From JAWKUK01 sp041398605 (GTDB lineage Bacteria > Planctomycetota > UBA1135 > GCA-002686595): a DNA stretch of 64,000 nt. The notes beneath the pieces are model-generated. The model did no database searches and was not told the origin of the DNA. It was given only the letters and a program-made list of their open reading frames with translations. This document shows positions 9,000-19,300 of this stretch, piece by piece. The DNA is taken from assembly GCA_041398605.1 (NCBI GenBank), contig JAWKUK010000008.1, positions 186,001-250,000 of the forward strand, given 5' to 3'. How positions within the stretch are numbered: position 1 is the stretch's first letter; every line of letters begins with the position of its first letter. Both the position numbers and the translations under genes were made by a program.

Positions 9000-9875
9000 C
9001 TAAATCTGCACGCCCAAGGGCTTCATCGCGATGAAGCCGAAGAGCATCGAGGCCCCCAAGAAGACGAGGATCACGCCCATCGGGCCCGACCCCGGCAGCC
9101 AGCCGAGCTGGCTCTCCGGATAGACGAACTTGACCTCCGTGAGCCCGGTGCCTGCGAGGGAGTCCTCGGCCGGCCAGAGCAACATCGAGAGGCCAGTCAC
9201 GCGCTCGGGCTGCATCGTGCGCGTGCGCGCCTCCTGGCCCGCGACGAAGCGCTTCGTCGATTCCCCGGCGCTGGTGCGCAAGAGGATGTCGTACACCCCG
9301 GGGCTCGTCGCCGTGATCTCTTGCACGGCGCAGCCCTGGGCGGGGATCCGCGCCAGCGGCGAGCGCGCGACGAGGCCCTCGGGCAGCACGAGCTCGAGGC
9401 TGCCGATCGAAGCCGCATCGCCAGCGATGCGCAGCGTCGTGCCTTCGCCAGCGATCACGGGCGGCCGCCCCGGCTCAGCGCTCTGCGAGGCAACGAGCTC
9501 AGGCCGCACGGGGACGGGGTCGAACCCGTAGCGCACGACGAGCTGCGCGACGACCAACGTGAACGGCACCGCCATCGGGATAAACGGCCCGAAGTTGAGC
9601 AGCATGTACTGCACGTTCCGCGCGAGCACCTTACCGATCGCCTTGGAGACGACGCCCAAGTTGTCTTGGTAGATGCGGATCTCGATCAGGTGCCCTTTGA
9701 TGCGGTCCTTCGTCGCCTTGATGCCCTTCTGCCACGAGATGTACTTGAACACCCACAGCGCGAGGACGCCAAAGACGCCGCTGACGACGAGCAACGCGAA
9801 CTCCATTCCGACCCACTCCAACGGGGCCAAAAGGAGGTCGAAAGCGCGTGTGACGAGTGCGTTGATCGCGTTCAA
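9000..9875 (-). CDS. Membrane protein with Oxa1/DUF106-like topology
   Basis: A 291-residue membrane protein. A first hydrophobic segment (about 22-45, WVGMEFALLVVSGVFGVLAL) is followed by a charged amphipathic stretch (SWQKGIKATKDRIKGHLIEI), a second segment near residues 95-113 (FGPFIPMAVPFTLVVAQLVV), a beta-rich periplasmic domain of about 130 residues, and a final segment near the C-terminus (MGVILVFLGASMLFGFIAM). TM, cytosolic helical hairpin, TM, TM is the plan of the Oxa1/TMCO1/DUF106 insertase superfamily, but the large extracytoplasmic insert is unusual. I offer that only as a structural hypothesis. It lies 41 bp downstream of the RHH gene and 23 bp upstream of the metallopeptidase gene. 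Confidence 0.5.
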   Translation of the reverse strand: MNAINALVTRAFDLLLAPLEWVGMEFALLVVSGVFGVLALWVFKYISWQKGIKATKDRIKGHLIEIRIYQDNLGVVSKAIGKVLARNVQYMLLNFGPFIPMAVPFTLVVAQLVVRYGFDPVPVRPELVASQSAEPGRPPVIAGEGTTLRIAGDAASIGSLELVLPEGLVARSPLARIPAQGCAVQEITATSPGVYDILLRTSAGESTKRFVAGQEARTRTMQPERVTGLSMLLWPAEDSLAGTGLTEVKFVYPESQLGWLPGSGPMGVILVFLGASMLFGFIAMKPLGVQI

Positions 9876-9916
9876 GGCAAGGACCGTAAGGCGTGTCGTT
9901 CAGGCGCAGAGCGAGG

Positions 9917-10114
9917 TCAGCTGATGTAGCCGAGGCCCTTGAGCTTCTCGGTGATGTCGGCGTCCGACTCCGAGTCGCCGAACTGCGCGACCTCGCGCTC
10001 GAGCACGTGGTGGATGAACTCTTCCGCCGAGGCGTAGCCCGCGACTTCGGCGATCTTCCGAATGCGGTCGAAGAGCTGCGGGTCGATCTTGATCTTGTTC
10101 TTGGAGCCGAACAT
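9917..10114 (-). CDS. Small ribbon-helix-helix-like protein with C-terminal LKGLGY tail
   Basis: I choose the ATG at 10114, giving 65 residues (MFGSKNKIKIDPQLFDRIRK...). A beta-strand (IKID) followed by two helices (PQLFDRIRKIAEVAGYASAE and FIHHVLEREVAQF) matches a CopG/Arc-type ribbon-helix-helix monomer. RHH proteins usually dimerise to bind operator DNA, which could make this an operon autoregulator. The protein ends EKLKGLGYIS; the same tail occurs on a paralogue at 48922 and a lipoprotein at 49406. The gene sits between two alkaline-phosphatase-superfamily genes and a membrane-protein gene, 56 bp after the former. The basic MFGSKNK N-terminus resembles the MGLFNVFKKKK start of the phosphatase-like protein at 48832. 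DNA binding is inferred, not shown. Confidence 0.65.
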   Translation of the reverse strand: MFGSKNKIKIDPQLFDRIRKIAEVAGYASAEEFIHHVLEREVAQFGDSESDADITEKLKGLGYIS

Positions 10115-10170
10115 CGTGCGAGTGGGGGTCTTGGGTGCTGCCGGTACGGCGGTGGACGGGGAGTGAGTGA

Positions 10171-12318
10171 TCAGTCGAAGATCGCGTGGCCGACCATACC
10201 AGGCTCCGGCGCCACGCCGTAGCGCTTCAGGATGGTCGCGGTGATGTCCTCGAGCTTGGGCCGGGGCGCAGAGACGCGGCGATTGGTCAACAGCACGCCC
10301 TCGACGACGCTCGGGTGCATCAGGTGGCTGCCGTTGAAGGTGCCGCCGAGATTGTCGGAGAGGACCGCCGCGGGGATGCGTCCCTGCGTCGCCTCGTCCG
10401 AGTTCCCGTAGCCAGAGTTGTACCCCACGATGATGTCGGGGGCGTCGGAGACGCGCTCGCCTTGATACACCGCGGTCGCGATGTCGGCGGCGAGGACGAC
10501 CTGCGCGCCGTCCCACGACCTGCCGGGCGCGCTGTCACGCACTCCTTCGAGCTTCGACTTGAGCTCGGCCAGGAGCGCAGGCGCCTCCGCGTCCGTCACG
10601 ATGCCCTGCGCCTCGCGCCCGATGCGGTTGAGGTAGAGGCCGTTGAAGCCGATCCCGTAGGCCTTCGTCCGCGCCCAATCGACGGCATCGAAGAGGTGCA
10701 CGTCGACGCGCTTCGAGTCGTCCTCGGGCAGCTCCGCAGTCCGCCCCTCCTTCAGCACGATGTAGCCCTCGCGCAGGAGCCAAGTGTTCAGGGAGAACTT
10801 GCGTCGGTACGGCGCGAAGCCGTGGTCGCTGATGACCATCACGAGGGTCTCGTCGTCGACGCGGTCCAAGATCGCGCCGAGGACCGGGTCCATCTCGAGA
10901 TAGAGGTCCTCGACGACGTCGCGCCACGTCGAGCCCTCACGCCCGGTCCACCACGACGAGCTCTCGGCGGCGACCTTGGCGTCGAAGTCCGGGTGCTCCG
11001 GATCCTGGTGACGCCACATCATGTGCATCGAGAGGTCGACGGTGCCGACGTAGAAGAACAGGAGCCCGCCGGCCGGGTCGCTGGTCCAGCGATCGAGCGC
11101 GTGGTGCAACATCACGCCGTTCTCGCGGTGCACGAGGTCGACCTGCCCCATGAACTCCGCGTCCGTGAAGACGCCGTCCTTCAGCGCGCCGACGTCCTCG
11201 GGCATGCCCTTCGTGTAATAGGCGCCGCCCATGTCCTCGGCGAGCTTCGCGGCCGCGCCTTCGGGGTACGAGATCGTGTCCGCCGGGTCCATCGGATCAA
11301 AGTTGATCGGCGACGCGTAGAGCTTGAACTCGGGCGCGAGGCTCTGCAGCTTGAACCGCACGATGCCGCCCAGCGACATGGCGCCGGCGGGCAACATGTC
11401 GAACGACACACGCAGCCAATCGGTCCACTGCCCGGGCGCGACGACGACCGTCTGGCCGCCGACCTCGAGGACGGCCAGCGCATTGACCTCGTCGATGAAG
11501 ACGGTCAAGGGCGTGGTCGCGGGCGGGTCGCCCTTCTTGAAGGCGTTCGGCGGGCCGGGCAGGTTGGTCAAGACGCGCCCGGCGCGCGGGCGCACGGGGA
11601 TGAAGCGCCCGGCGTTGGTCTCCAGCGTCGCCGGCGGGTCCGACGTGAACAGCGTGTACATGCCGTACGCCGAATCGAGCGCGGGCGTGAGCATGCCCGG
11701 GAACACCACGCCATCGGCGGGCTCGACCGGGTAGTTGATCGGCACGCGATAGAGGTCCGCGCGCACGCCCGCGTCCTTCAAGATCGTCCAGAACGCGCGC
11801 CCGGTGCGGTTGGTCTCGGAGCCCCCGCCGGTCGGGAACTTGGTGTCCGTGAAGGGCACGCTGACCGAGCCCGAGTGCTTCAACTTCACCGTCGAAGGCG
11901 CGACGAAATAGCTCGCCGGGTCGCGGTGGATGAAGTCGAAGATCCCGTGCCCGCCGGGGCCGCGGCCCGTGATGAAGTTCGACCACGCGACGGGGCTCTG
12001 CGGCGGCGTCGATGTGCCGAGGGCGCCGACCCCATCGCCGGCCTTGGCGAGGCGGGCGAACGAGCGCATGCGCTCCGGGTACTTCGCCATCACATCCCGC
12101 AGGATGTCGGGGTCCAGCCCGTCAATGCCGAGGACGACAGTGCGCGGCGCTTTGGGCGTCGGCAGGGTCGCGCGGGCGTCCTGCAGGCCAGCCTCCTCGC
12201 GCGCGGCGCGCGCTGCGCCCGCGCTCTCCGTGTCTGTCTTGCGCCGGGGCACGCCGGAGACGGCCAGGATCAAGATGACGGCGAGCGCGAGGTACGCGGT
12301 CCAACGCGGCAGAATCAT
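10171..12318 (-). CDS. Membrane-anchored alkaline-phosphatase-superfamily protein (type I phosphodiesterase/nucleotide pyrophosphatase-like)
   Basis: A 715-residue protein with one N-terminal membrane segment (MILPRWTAYLALAVILILAV) and a periplasmic catalytic domain. VVLGIDGLDPDIL supplies the first metal ligand. SPVAWSNFITG holds the probable Ser nucleophile, GHGIFDFIHRDP follows, and LVMVISDHGFAPYRRKFSLN has the Asp-His metal site. A beta-rich insert of about 200 residues (roughly 200-400) separates the halves. The start ATG overlaps the stop of the upstream paralogue by 4 bp (ATGA), so the two are probably translationally coupled. The protein may cleave phosphodiester bonds in lipid head groups or glycopolymers; the substrate is unknown. 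Superfamily membership is clear. Confidence 0.82.
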   Translation of the reverse strand: MILPRWTAYLALAVILILAVSGVPRRKTDTESAGAARAAREEAGLQDARATLPTPKAPRTVVLGIDGLDPDILRDVMAKYPERMRSFARLAKAGDGVGALGTSTPPQSPVAWSNFITGRGPGGHGIFDFIHRDPASYFVAPSTVKLKHSGSVSVPFTDTKFPTGGGSETNRTGRAFWTILKDAGVRADLYRVPINYPVEPADGVVFPGMLTPALDSAYGMYTLFTSDPPATLETNAGRFIPVRPRAGRVLTNLPGPPNAFKKGDPPATTPLTVFIDEVNALAVLEVGGQTVVVAPGQWTDWLRVSFDMLPAGAMSLGGIVRFKLQSLAPEFKLYASPINFDPMDPADTISYPEGAAAKLAEDMGGAYYTKGMPEDVGALKDGVFTDAEFMGQVDLVHRENGVMLHHALDRWTSDPAGGLLFFYVGTVDLSMHMMWRHQDPEHPDFDAKVAAESSSWWTGREGSTWRDVVEDLYLEMDPVLGAILDRVDDETLVMVISDHGFAPYRRKFSLNTWLLREGYIVLKEGRTAELPEDDSKRVDVHLFDAVDWARTKAYGIGFNGLYLNRIGREAQGIVTDAEAPALLAELKSKLEGVRDSAPGRSWDGAQVVLAADIATAVYQGERVSDAPDIIVGYNSGYGNSDEATQGRIPAAVLSDNLGGTFNGSHLMHPSVVEGVLLTNRRVSAPRPKLEDITATILKRYGVAPEPGMVGHAIFD

Positions 12319-14450
12319 GCGTTCACACCTTCCCGCTGCGCGGGCTCAGCGGCGGGTTTCGTCGCCCGGGTCGGGCCGCCGAACAAGTTGCGCCCCTTCA
12401 TGTAGCCCGGCGCCTCGACGCCGAAGAGGTCGAGCACCGTGGGCGCGATGTCCGCGAGCGACGGGTCGTTCACAGCGATCTTGCGGTTGCTCCAGAACAC
12501 ACCCGGCACGAGGCGCGGGTCGACACAGTGGTCGCCGGACCAGGACTTGGTGTTGTCCGTGAACGTGTCGCGCGAGACGGCGCCGACCGCGCAGTCCCAG
12601 GAGTGGCGGAAGCCGCGCTCGTAGCCGACGAGCAGCTCGGGCGCCATGTCCGCGTAGGGTCCGTCCTGCACTTCGCGCGTCAAGAAGACCTCGTGCACGA
12701 CCTTCTGGCCCGACTTCGGATCGACGAGCGCTTCGAGCTTGCGCTTGATCTCGTGGCAGAGCGCATCGAGCTCGGGGCCCTTCTCGACCTGACCGAGCCG
12801 CTCGCGGCCCTTGCGGTTGATGAAGATGCCGGTGAGCCCGAGCGTGAACGCGCGCGTCTTCTCCCAGTCCACCTTCTCGAACCAGTCACCCGACGTCGTT
12901 GCGCCGTCCTTGAGGACGAGGTAGCCCTCGTCGCGCAGCCACGCGTTCACGTTGACGCCCCGCTGGAACGAACAGAAGCCGTGGTCCGAGATGACCATCA
13001 ACACGGTGTCGGGGTCGGAGTCGAGCTTGGCCATGACCTCGCCGATGAGGCCGTCTGCCCGCGCGTAGAGCTCCGGGATCGTGTCGACAAACTGCGTCGT
13101 GTCCTTGCCTGCGTTGGCGGGGTGGTCGGGCTCGAGGTAGCGATAGAACATGTGGCTCACGCGGTCCGTCGTGTCGAACACGACGGTCACGAAGCCCTTG
13201 GACGTCTTATCGAGCACGTCCCAGAGCTGGGCCTTGCGCTCATCGAAGATGATGTAGGCCTGCTCGAGGAACGCGGCTTCGTCGATCACGCGCTCGTTGA
13301 GCGCCCACGTGTCTTCGGCCAGCCCCAGCGTCGCGTACTTGCCCAGCATCTTCGCCAGGTAGATCGAGTACACAAACGGGTGGCTGAGCGGCATCGCCGG
13401 CGCCTCCGGGTCGATGTGGATCGGCGTGACGTAGACCTCGACGCCCGCTGCGTCCCAGCGCATGACGCGGAGACGCGCGATGCCTTGGACGCCGTCGAAC
13501 GGGACCTCCATCCACGGCGTGTATTCCGCGAGGCCTACGCGAGTGGTCTCACTCCCGACCGTGATCGCAAAGCGCCCGTCGTCGCCCTGGGCGACGCGGA
13601 ACGGCGACTTCATCGGGTGCTTGTCCTTGCCGGCCGGCCCTTTGAGGTTCGATTCGATCGCGTTCTCGCGGCGCACGACCCGGAAGCGCTGGCCGCCCGT
13701 TGCGGCGCCCAGCATCTCTTCGCGGTCGGTGTAGAAGCTGAAGGAGCCCTGCGTGCCTTGGAGGTCCGGCACGCACATGCCCGAGAGCAGCGTGCCGTTC
13801 TTGAACTTCTGCGGCGGCCAGGTGATCGGCACGCGCACGATCGAGGACCAGACGTGCTGCGCGCCGAGGAGCTTCCAAAACGGCTGGCTCTTCTGCAGCA
13901 GCTTGTAGACGGCGCGTTGGCCAAAGGGCACCTCGGCGAAGCCGAGGTTCAGGTGGCGCGGGACGGTGCGCGTGTCAGTGGACGACAGCACCGGCATGTA
14001 CGAGCAAGGGTCGCGCGTCAGGAAGTCATAGATGTTGTGCCGCGAGGCGTCGACGCCCGTCGCGAAGGTCGACCACGCGACCGGCGAGATGGACGGCAGC
14101 GAGGTGGCGAGCGGCGTATGACACCCCTGCGCCTCGAGCTTCGCCAAGTTGGGCATGCGCTCGGCATAGCGCTTGGCGAGCTCGGGGTCGAAGCCATCGA
14201 GGCCGATGACGACGACGCGCTTGACCTTGGCCTTGCCGGCGCCACGCCGGGCGACCAGCTTCACCACCGCCTTCAAGGGCCAGAGCAGGATGATCCCGAT
14301 GGCCATCAGGAACGTGCCTAGCAACACGAGCACCGATCCAGCGGCGGCGAAGCCCGCGCCCGGGCCGATGTAGGCGAGCGCAGGCTGGGCGCTGAGCGCC
14401 GTCAAGGTGGCCGCGGCGAAGCCGAGGCGCAGGAACCGGGGTCGAGTCAT
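12315..14450 (-). CDS. Membrane-anchored alkaline-phosphatase-superfamily protein with N-terminal YIGPGAG segment
   Basis: A 711-residue paralogue of the next gene. The N-terminus has a signal-like segment ending ALA, the motif YIGPGAGFAAAGS, a second membrane segment (VLVLLGTFLMAIGIILLWPL) and a basic juxtamembrane stretch. The GPGAG motif before a membrane helix recurs at the start of many bacterial proteins of this type. Catalytic signatures are VVVIGLDGFDPELAKRYAER, SPVAWSTFATGVDASRHNIY with the likely Ser nucleophile, and LMVISDHGFCSFQRGVNVN. Both of its ends overlap neighbouring genes by 4 bp, which places it in the middle of a tight operon. Two different anchors on the two paralogues suggest distinct sites or a heteromeric unit. 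Substrate unknown. Confidence 0.82.
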   Translation of the reverse strand: MTRPRFLRLGFAAATLTALSAQPALAYIGPGAGFAAAGSVLVLLGTFLMAIGIILLWPLKAVVKLVARRGAGKAKVKRVVVIGLDGFDPELAKRYAERMPNLAKLEAQGCHTPLATSLPSISPVAWSTFATGVDASRHNIYDFLTRDPCSYMPVLSSTDTRTVPRHLNLGFAEVPFGQRAVYKLLQKSQPFWKLLGAQHVWSSIVRVPITWPPQKFKNGTLLSGMCVPDLQGTQGSFSFYTDREEMLGAATGGQRFRVVRRENAIESNLKGPAGKDKHPMKSPFRVAQGDDGRFAITVGSETTRVGLAEYTPWMEVPFDGVQGIARLRVMRWDAAGVEVYVTPIHIDPEAPAMPLSHPFVYSIYLAKMLGKYATLGLAEDTWALNERVIDEAAFLEQAYIIFDERKAQLWDVLDKTSKGFVTVVFDTTDRVSHMFYRYLEPDHPANAGKDTTQFVDTIPELYARADGLIGEVMAKLDSDPDTVLMVISDHGFCSFQRGVNVNAWLRDEGYLVLKDGATTSGDWFEKVDWEKTRAFTLGLTGIFINRKGRERLGQVEKGPELDALCHEIKRKLEALVDPKSGQKVVHEVFLTREVQDGPYADMAPELLVGYERGFRHSWDCAVGAVSRDTFTDNTKSWSGDHCVDPRLVPGVFWSNRKIAVNDPSLADIAPTVLDLFGVEAPGYMKGRNLFGGPTRATKPAAEPAQREGVNA

Positions 14451-16234
14451 CGGGGATCGGGGGTGGGGCGAGCCGATCGTACAGAGCGAGCCTCAGAGTC
14501 TATCGACCAGGGCGCGGGGTCGCCGGAGCCCGCGCCCTCGCGAACTGGCGCGATTCGTCGCAGCTCCAAGCCGCGCGGCGCGCGGAACCGCAGGAGCGCG
14601 CGCGCGCGCGGGTCGTCCATGAGCGTGAGCTCACCCGGCGCGTGGACCGCCACGGTGTCGGACACGAGCCCGCCGCGCACACGCACGTCGCCAGCGGTCG
14701 CGCGCCGCGGCGCGACGACGATGACGTGCCGCGGCGCGTAGAGGAAGGCCTCGATCGTCAGCGCGCCTGGCTCGCGGTCCCCCATCCGGCGGACCCGGGC
14801 GGGCGGGACCCAGGGCGGCAGGGAGATGGGGCCGCCGGCCGCCTCCTGCGCGAAGCGAGCGAGCCCATCCGCGTCCACCGCTGCCCCGGCGAGGATGTCC
14901 GAGCCCGCCACGAGCGCGATGTGCCCGCGCGTCCGGAGTGAACCCGCGATGAGGAGCATGCCGCGGACCCTGAGCGTCCCGACTCCTTCGATCCACCCGG
15001 AGAGCAGGGCGTCACCCGTGACCTCGACGTCGCCGTCGAGCCGCAGGGGGTCCGCCTCGGTCCCGACGGCCCAGAGGTGACCCGGGTGGCGGCGCAGGGC
15101 CGGGAGCGCGCGCCCTGCGTCATCGTCCGAGAGGGCCGCATCCAGCGCGAGCCAGCCGCCGCGGCCACCAGCGAGCCCGGCGCCCTCCGCGATCGCTGCG
15201 CCCGCGGCGCCGAGCGCCGCCGTGCACGGCTGCACGTCGTCGAAGGCCGGAAAGGAGTCCGGCAAGCGACGCGCGAGCGTCCGCGGGGCGCAGTCGTGAC
15301 GGGCGAGGAGCCGCCCTTCCTGGGCCTGGAGGCGCATGAGGTCCAGCGCTTGGAGCGGCTCGAGGCGACCCTCTGGCACGAGCCTCAGGTCCGCGTCGAG
15401 GGCAGCGAAGCGCAGCGCCGCGCAGCGGTCCGGCGCGATCGCCCCGCCGACGCCGTCTCGGAGCGCGCCGCCGAGGTGCAACGTGCCATGCACGGCGACG
15501 CGGGCGTCGCTGCGCAGGACGAGGTCACCGAGCACGCCGACGCGGGCGGCGCGCTCACCGAGGCCCTCCCCCCCGCCTCTGCCGCGCCCTGGCGCCGCGC
15601 CGCCCCCCAGAGCGACCGGTGCAGCCCGGTCCGGCAGCACCGTCACGTGGCACAGCGCGCAGGACAGGTTCCGGCCGAGGAGGGTGAACTCCGCCCCGTC
15701 CCACCCGCGCGGGCGCACCGCCCACGCTTCGCTCTCGTGGCTTGGTTCGAGCTGACCGGCGACGCTCGCGCGCGCGGAGAGGCGCACCTCCGAGGCGACG
15801 TCGGCCCGCGTCAGCCCCACCAGAGCGTCGCCTGGCGCCGCGTCGAGGCCCCACTCGACGTCGATCACCTGGGTGTGCGTCGCAGGCAGCCCGCGCTCAT
15901 CGAGCCACGACTGAAAGGCGCCCAGCGTGCTCGACCGCGCGTCGCAGGCGCGATCGAAGTCCCCCCATAGCTGCGCGATGGCGAGCGCGTTCCTCGACCG
16001 AGCCGCGTGCGCGCGCGACTCCTCGGCCCAGGCGACCTCCCCCGCGTCGTCATAGCGCGCGGCGTGCCGCGTCCAACCGAGGAGCGCGAGCACGACAAGC
16101 GGCGAGGACACGAGCGCCCACACAGGGGCCGACGGGCGAAGGGCGCGACGCACAGGGTCGCATCGGCCGCTCGGAGGGGGACCTTGAGGGCTGTTCGACC
16201 CGCCTGGTCGCGGATCCACAGGGGCGCGGCTCAA
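14447..16234 (-). CDS. Single-pass membrane protein with one CxxCH motif and a beta-helix-like C-terminal half; function unknown
   Basis: The open frame starts at TTG 16234 (595 residues); a GTG fifteen bases later is an alternative. After a proline-rich, basic N-terminus there is one membrane segment (about residues 36-52, VWALVSSPLVVLALLGW). The mature domain has a single haem-c-like CALCH motif near residue 205 (FTLLGRNLSCALCHVTVLPD), followed by a Gly-rich loop. The second half has short hydrophobic beta repeats (GDALLSGWIEGVGTLRVRGM, LLIAGSLRTRGHIALVAG) resembling bactofilin or adhesin-type beta-helices. I do not recognise a named family. It overlaps the following phosphatase-like gene by 4 bp and is probably first in the operon. 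Whether the CxxCH motif carries haem is unknown. Confidence 0.5.
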   Translation of the reverse strand: MSRAPVDPRPGGSNSPQGPPPSGRCDPVRRALRPSAPVWALVSSPLVVLALLGWTRHAARYDDAGEVAWAEESRAHAARSRNALAIAQLWGDFDRACDARSSTLGAFQSWLDERGLPATHTQVIDVEWGLDAAPGDALVGLTRADVASEVRLSARASVAGQLEPSHESEAWAVRPRGWDGAEFTLLGRNLSCALCHVTVLPDRAAPVALGGGAAPGRGRGGGEGLGERAARVGVLGDLVLRSDARVAVHGTLHLGGALRDGVGGAIAPDRCAALRFAALDADLRLVPEGRLEPLQALDLMRLQAQEGRLLARHDCAPRTLARRLPDSFPAFDDVQPCTAALGAAGAAIAEGAGLAGGRGGWLALDAALSDDDAGRALPALRRHPGHLWAVGTEADPLRLDGDVEVTGDALLSGWIEGVGTLRVRGMLLIAGSLRTRGHIALVAGSDILAGAAVDADGLARFAQEAAGGPISLPPWVPPARVRRMGDREPGALTIEAFLYAPRHVIVVAPRRATAGDVRVRGGLVSDTVAVHAPGELTLMDDPRARALLRFRAPRGLELRRIAPVREGAGSGDPAPWSIDSEARSVRSARPTPDPR

Positions 16235-16328
16235 GCATGTCCCGGATCGAGTCGATCAGCGTCGCGGTGGCTCTCCACTGTACCGACACCTCGCCCGGCC
16301 TTGCCTCGCCCTCGGAGCCTCGACTGCC

Positions 16329-19300
16329 ATGAACCACTCGACCCCGACGCAGCCCCTCGCCCTCTCCGTCGTCGTCCCCACCCACGGACGCGGGCCGAAG
16401 CTGCAGAACCTCTTGCGGATGCTCAGCGCGCAGACGCTGAGCCCGGATCTCTTCGAGGTCGTCGTGGTCGATGACGGCACCCCCGAGCCCGTCACGATCG
16501 ATGCCGCTGGATTGCCCTACCGCGTTGAACTGCTGCGTCAGCCGCAGCGCGGACCTGGCGCAGCGCGCAACCGCGGCATCGAGCGTTGCACCGCGCCGCT
16601 CGTGCTCATCCTGAACGATGACGCGGTCCCGGCCACGAACCTACTGGAGCGCCACCTCGCCGCGCACGCAAGCGCCGCGCGCCGCGGGCTGGGAGACGTC
16701 GCGGTGCTCGGTTCGTTTCGCTTCACCGAGGAGGCGCGCAAGAGCCCGTTCGTGCGGCTCCTCGACGAGACGAGCCTCTTGTTCAACCACTCGGACCTGC
16801 GTCACGACCACCTCCACGGCTGGGACTTCTTCTGGACCTGCAATATCAGCCTCGCTCGGCACGCGCTCCTCGCTGTCGGCGGCTTCGATGCCCATCACTT
16901 CGACGCGGCGATCGTCGAGGACGTCGAGCTCGGGTACAGGCTGGGCCAACGCGGCCTGCGCGTGCTCTACCGCGAGGACTGCGTCGCTGACCACGACCAT
17001 GTCTTCACCCCTCGAGAGTACTTCACGCGCCACGCGCGGCTCGGGTTCTACGCCACGCGCATGTGGGCGAAGCACCAAGACCCAATGATGCTCTGGGCCA
17101 GGGACGACGACGGTGTCAAGGCGCGCTTCGACAACGCGGTCGACACGATCGAGCTCACTGGCAAGCAACCCGACGAGCTCATCGCGGCGCTCGAGCGCTT
17201 CGACGCCGAGTATCGGGGCCGAGCGCTGCCGCAGGAGCTCATCGACAAGCTCGTAAACGCCATCCGACCGATCTCGATGTCGCGTTGGTACCGCGGCGTG
17301 CACCTGGCGCGCTTCGGAATCGACGCATACGCGCTGCGCGCCAACGGCGCGCCGGCGGACACCTCGGTCACGGTCATCATCGTCTCGTGCAACGCGCTGG
17401 AGAACACACAGCGGTGCCTCGCGTCCCTCGCCGCCGGGCGCGACGCGCGCTATCCGCAGCGCATCATCGTCGTCGACAACGGCTCGACCGATGGAAGCAG
17501 AGAGTGGCTCGAGCGCAGCCCTGACATCGAACTGATCGTCAATCCGACGAACTATGGCGCGCCGCGCGCGCGCAACCAGGCCTTGCTGTACGCCAGGCAA
17601 GCGGGCCTCGGCGACTGGGTCGCCTTCCTCGACAACGACATCGTCGTGCCTGAAGGTTGGTTGGATCGCGCGCTCTACCACGGGGCGGTCGACCCGAGCA
17701 TCGGCGCGATCCCGCTCTGCGCGAACCGCGCCTCGAAGTTCCAAGTCGTCCCCTATTCCGGTGGCGACACGCAGGCGGAGATCGACCGCTTCGCCAGGGA
17801 ACACTATGAGAGCTCACCTCGCCGCGGCAAGGACACGTTCCTCTTCACATCGCTCGCGGTGCTCGTACGGCGCGAAGTCCTGGACCAGATCGGCGGCTTC
17901 GACGAAGCGTTCTCGCCGTGGGGCTTCGAGGACGATGACCTCTCAACGCGGATCAAGCTCGCTGGCTGGCGCAACCGAGTCGCGCGCGACACCTTTGTCT
18001 ACCACGCGCACTACGCGACGCAAGAGAAGGTGCAGCGGCACAACTCGTGGATGGAGTCCAACTGGCGCCACTTCGTCGCAAAGTGGAGCCCAGGGATCGA
18101 GACCCCGAAGCTCTTCGACTTCGCGCGGGTCACGTTCCCGACGGTCGAGACGGTCACGCGCGCTCAGCTCGTCTTTGCGCTGCCCGCCGTCGACGCGCCG
18201 CCGCCGCGCTGGGAGGGAGACGGCGTCGCCGCCGCGCCCGCTGCTGTCCTCCCGACGCGCGACCTGGAGCTCACGCCGCTCGCGGCCATGGAGCGCCCGC
18301 GTGTCGTCCGCGATGTGCGGCCCGAGGGCCCACCCACGGCCCGGACGATGGGCGGTCTGACGCGCGCCAACGTAGTCGTCGTCGGCTGCGCGGAGAGCGG
18401 CGCCGCGACCGCGAGCGAGATGCTCGCTGAAGCAGGGTGGTGCGCCGGCGAGGCGGCGGACCTCCAAGCGCCGGCGAGCGCTGGTCCGGCGCGGGGAGCG
18501 TCTGAGGTCATCGGCATCAACGAGGCCCTCCTTTCCACCGCTGCCCGGGACGAAGCGCCGCTCGGGCGGATGCAGCACTGGCTCGTCGCGCCGACCGCGG
18601 CGCTGCGCTTCGAGGTCGATCCCATGCTGGCGGAGCGCATGGCACGGATCGGGCAGCGCGCGCCCTATGCCCTGAACGATCCGCGCTTCTGTCACACCCT
18701 CCCGGCGTGGCGCTCTGCGCTCCCAGGCGCGAAGTACGTCTGCGTCTTTGGCGACCCGGCGACGACCGCCGAGGGCATCGTGGCGAGCTGCGCCGCGGAC
18801 CCGGGGACACGCACTCTGGGCGTTGACTTTGCGCGCGCGCTCGACATCTGGAAGTCGGCCTATCGCAGCGCCACGCGAGAGCTGCGCCACGCGGGCCAGT
18901 GGCTGTTCCTGCACCGGGACCAGCTCACGACGCAAGAGGGCGCGGCGGCGCTCGAGCGCTTCGTCGGGGCGCCCGTTGCGCGCGCGCTCCGTGCAAATGA
19001 GGATGCGCGCGGAGAGCGGCGCACCCCGGTCGACGCAGAGGCGAACGAGATCTACGCGGAGCTCTGCAAGCTCGCGCGCTTCGGCGCGCCAGCGACCGCA
19101 ACGACCCCGCCCCAACGCACCCCCGCGGGCGACGGGATCGAGCTGTCAGTCATCGTCTGCTCCCGCGACCGCCGCGAGCTGTTGGCTCGTTGTCTGAAGT
19201 CACTCGAGGCACAGACCGCGCAAGGTCGCTTCGAGGTCGTGGTCGTGAACGACGCTGCGACTGATGACACGGCGCAGTGGCTCGCGGAGTGGCGCCCAAC

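Noticed and set aside
10186..12405. Long plus-strand open frame opposite the phosphatase-like genes (also 54084-56903, 51651-54080, 3165-4373).
   Set aside because: In very GC-rich DNA the antisense frame of a real gene is often open. These products are Arg/Ala/Glu/His-rich without any family motif, while the opposite strand encodes clear domains.
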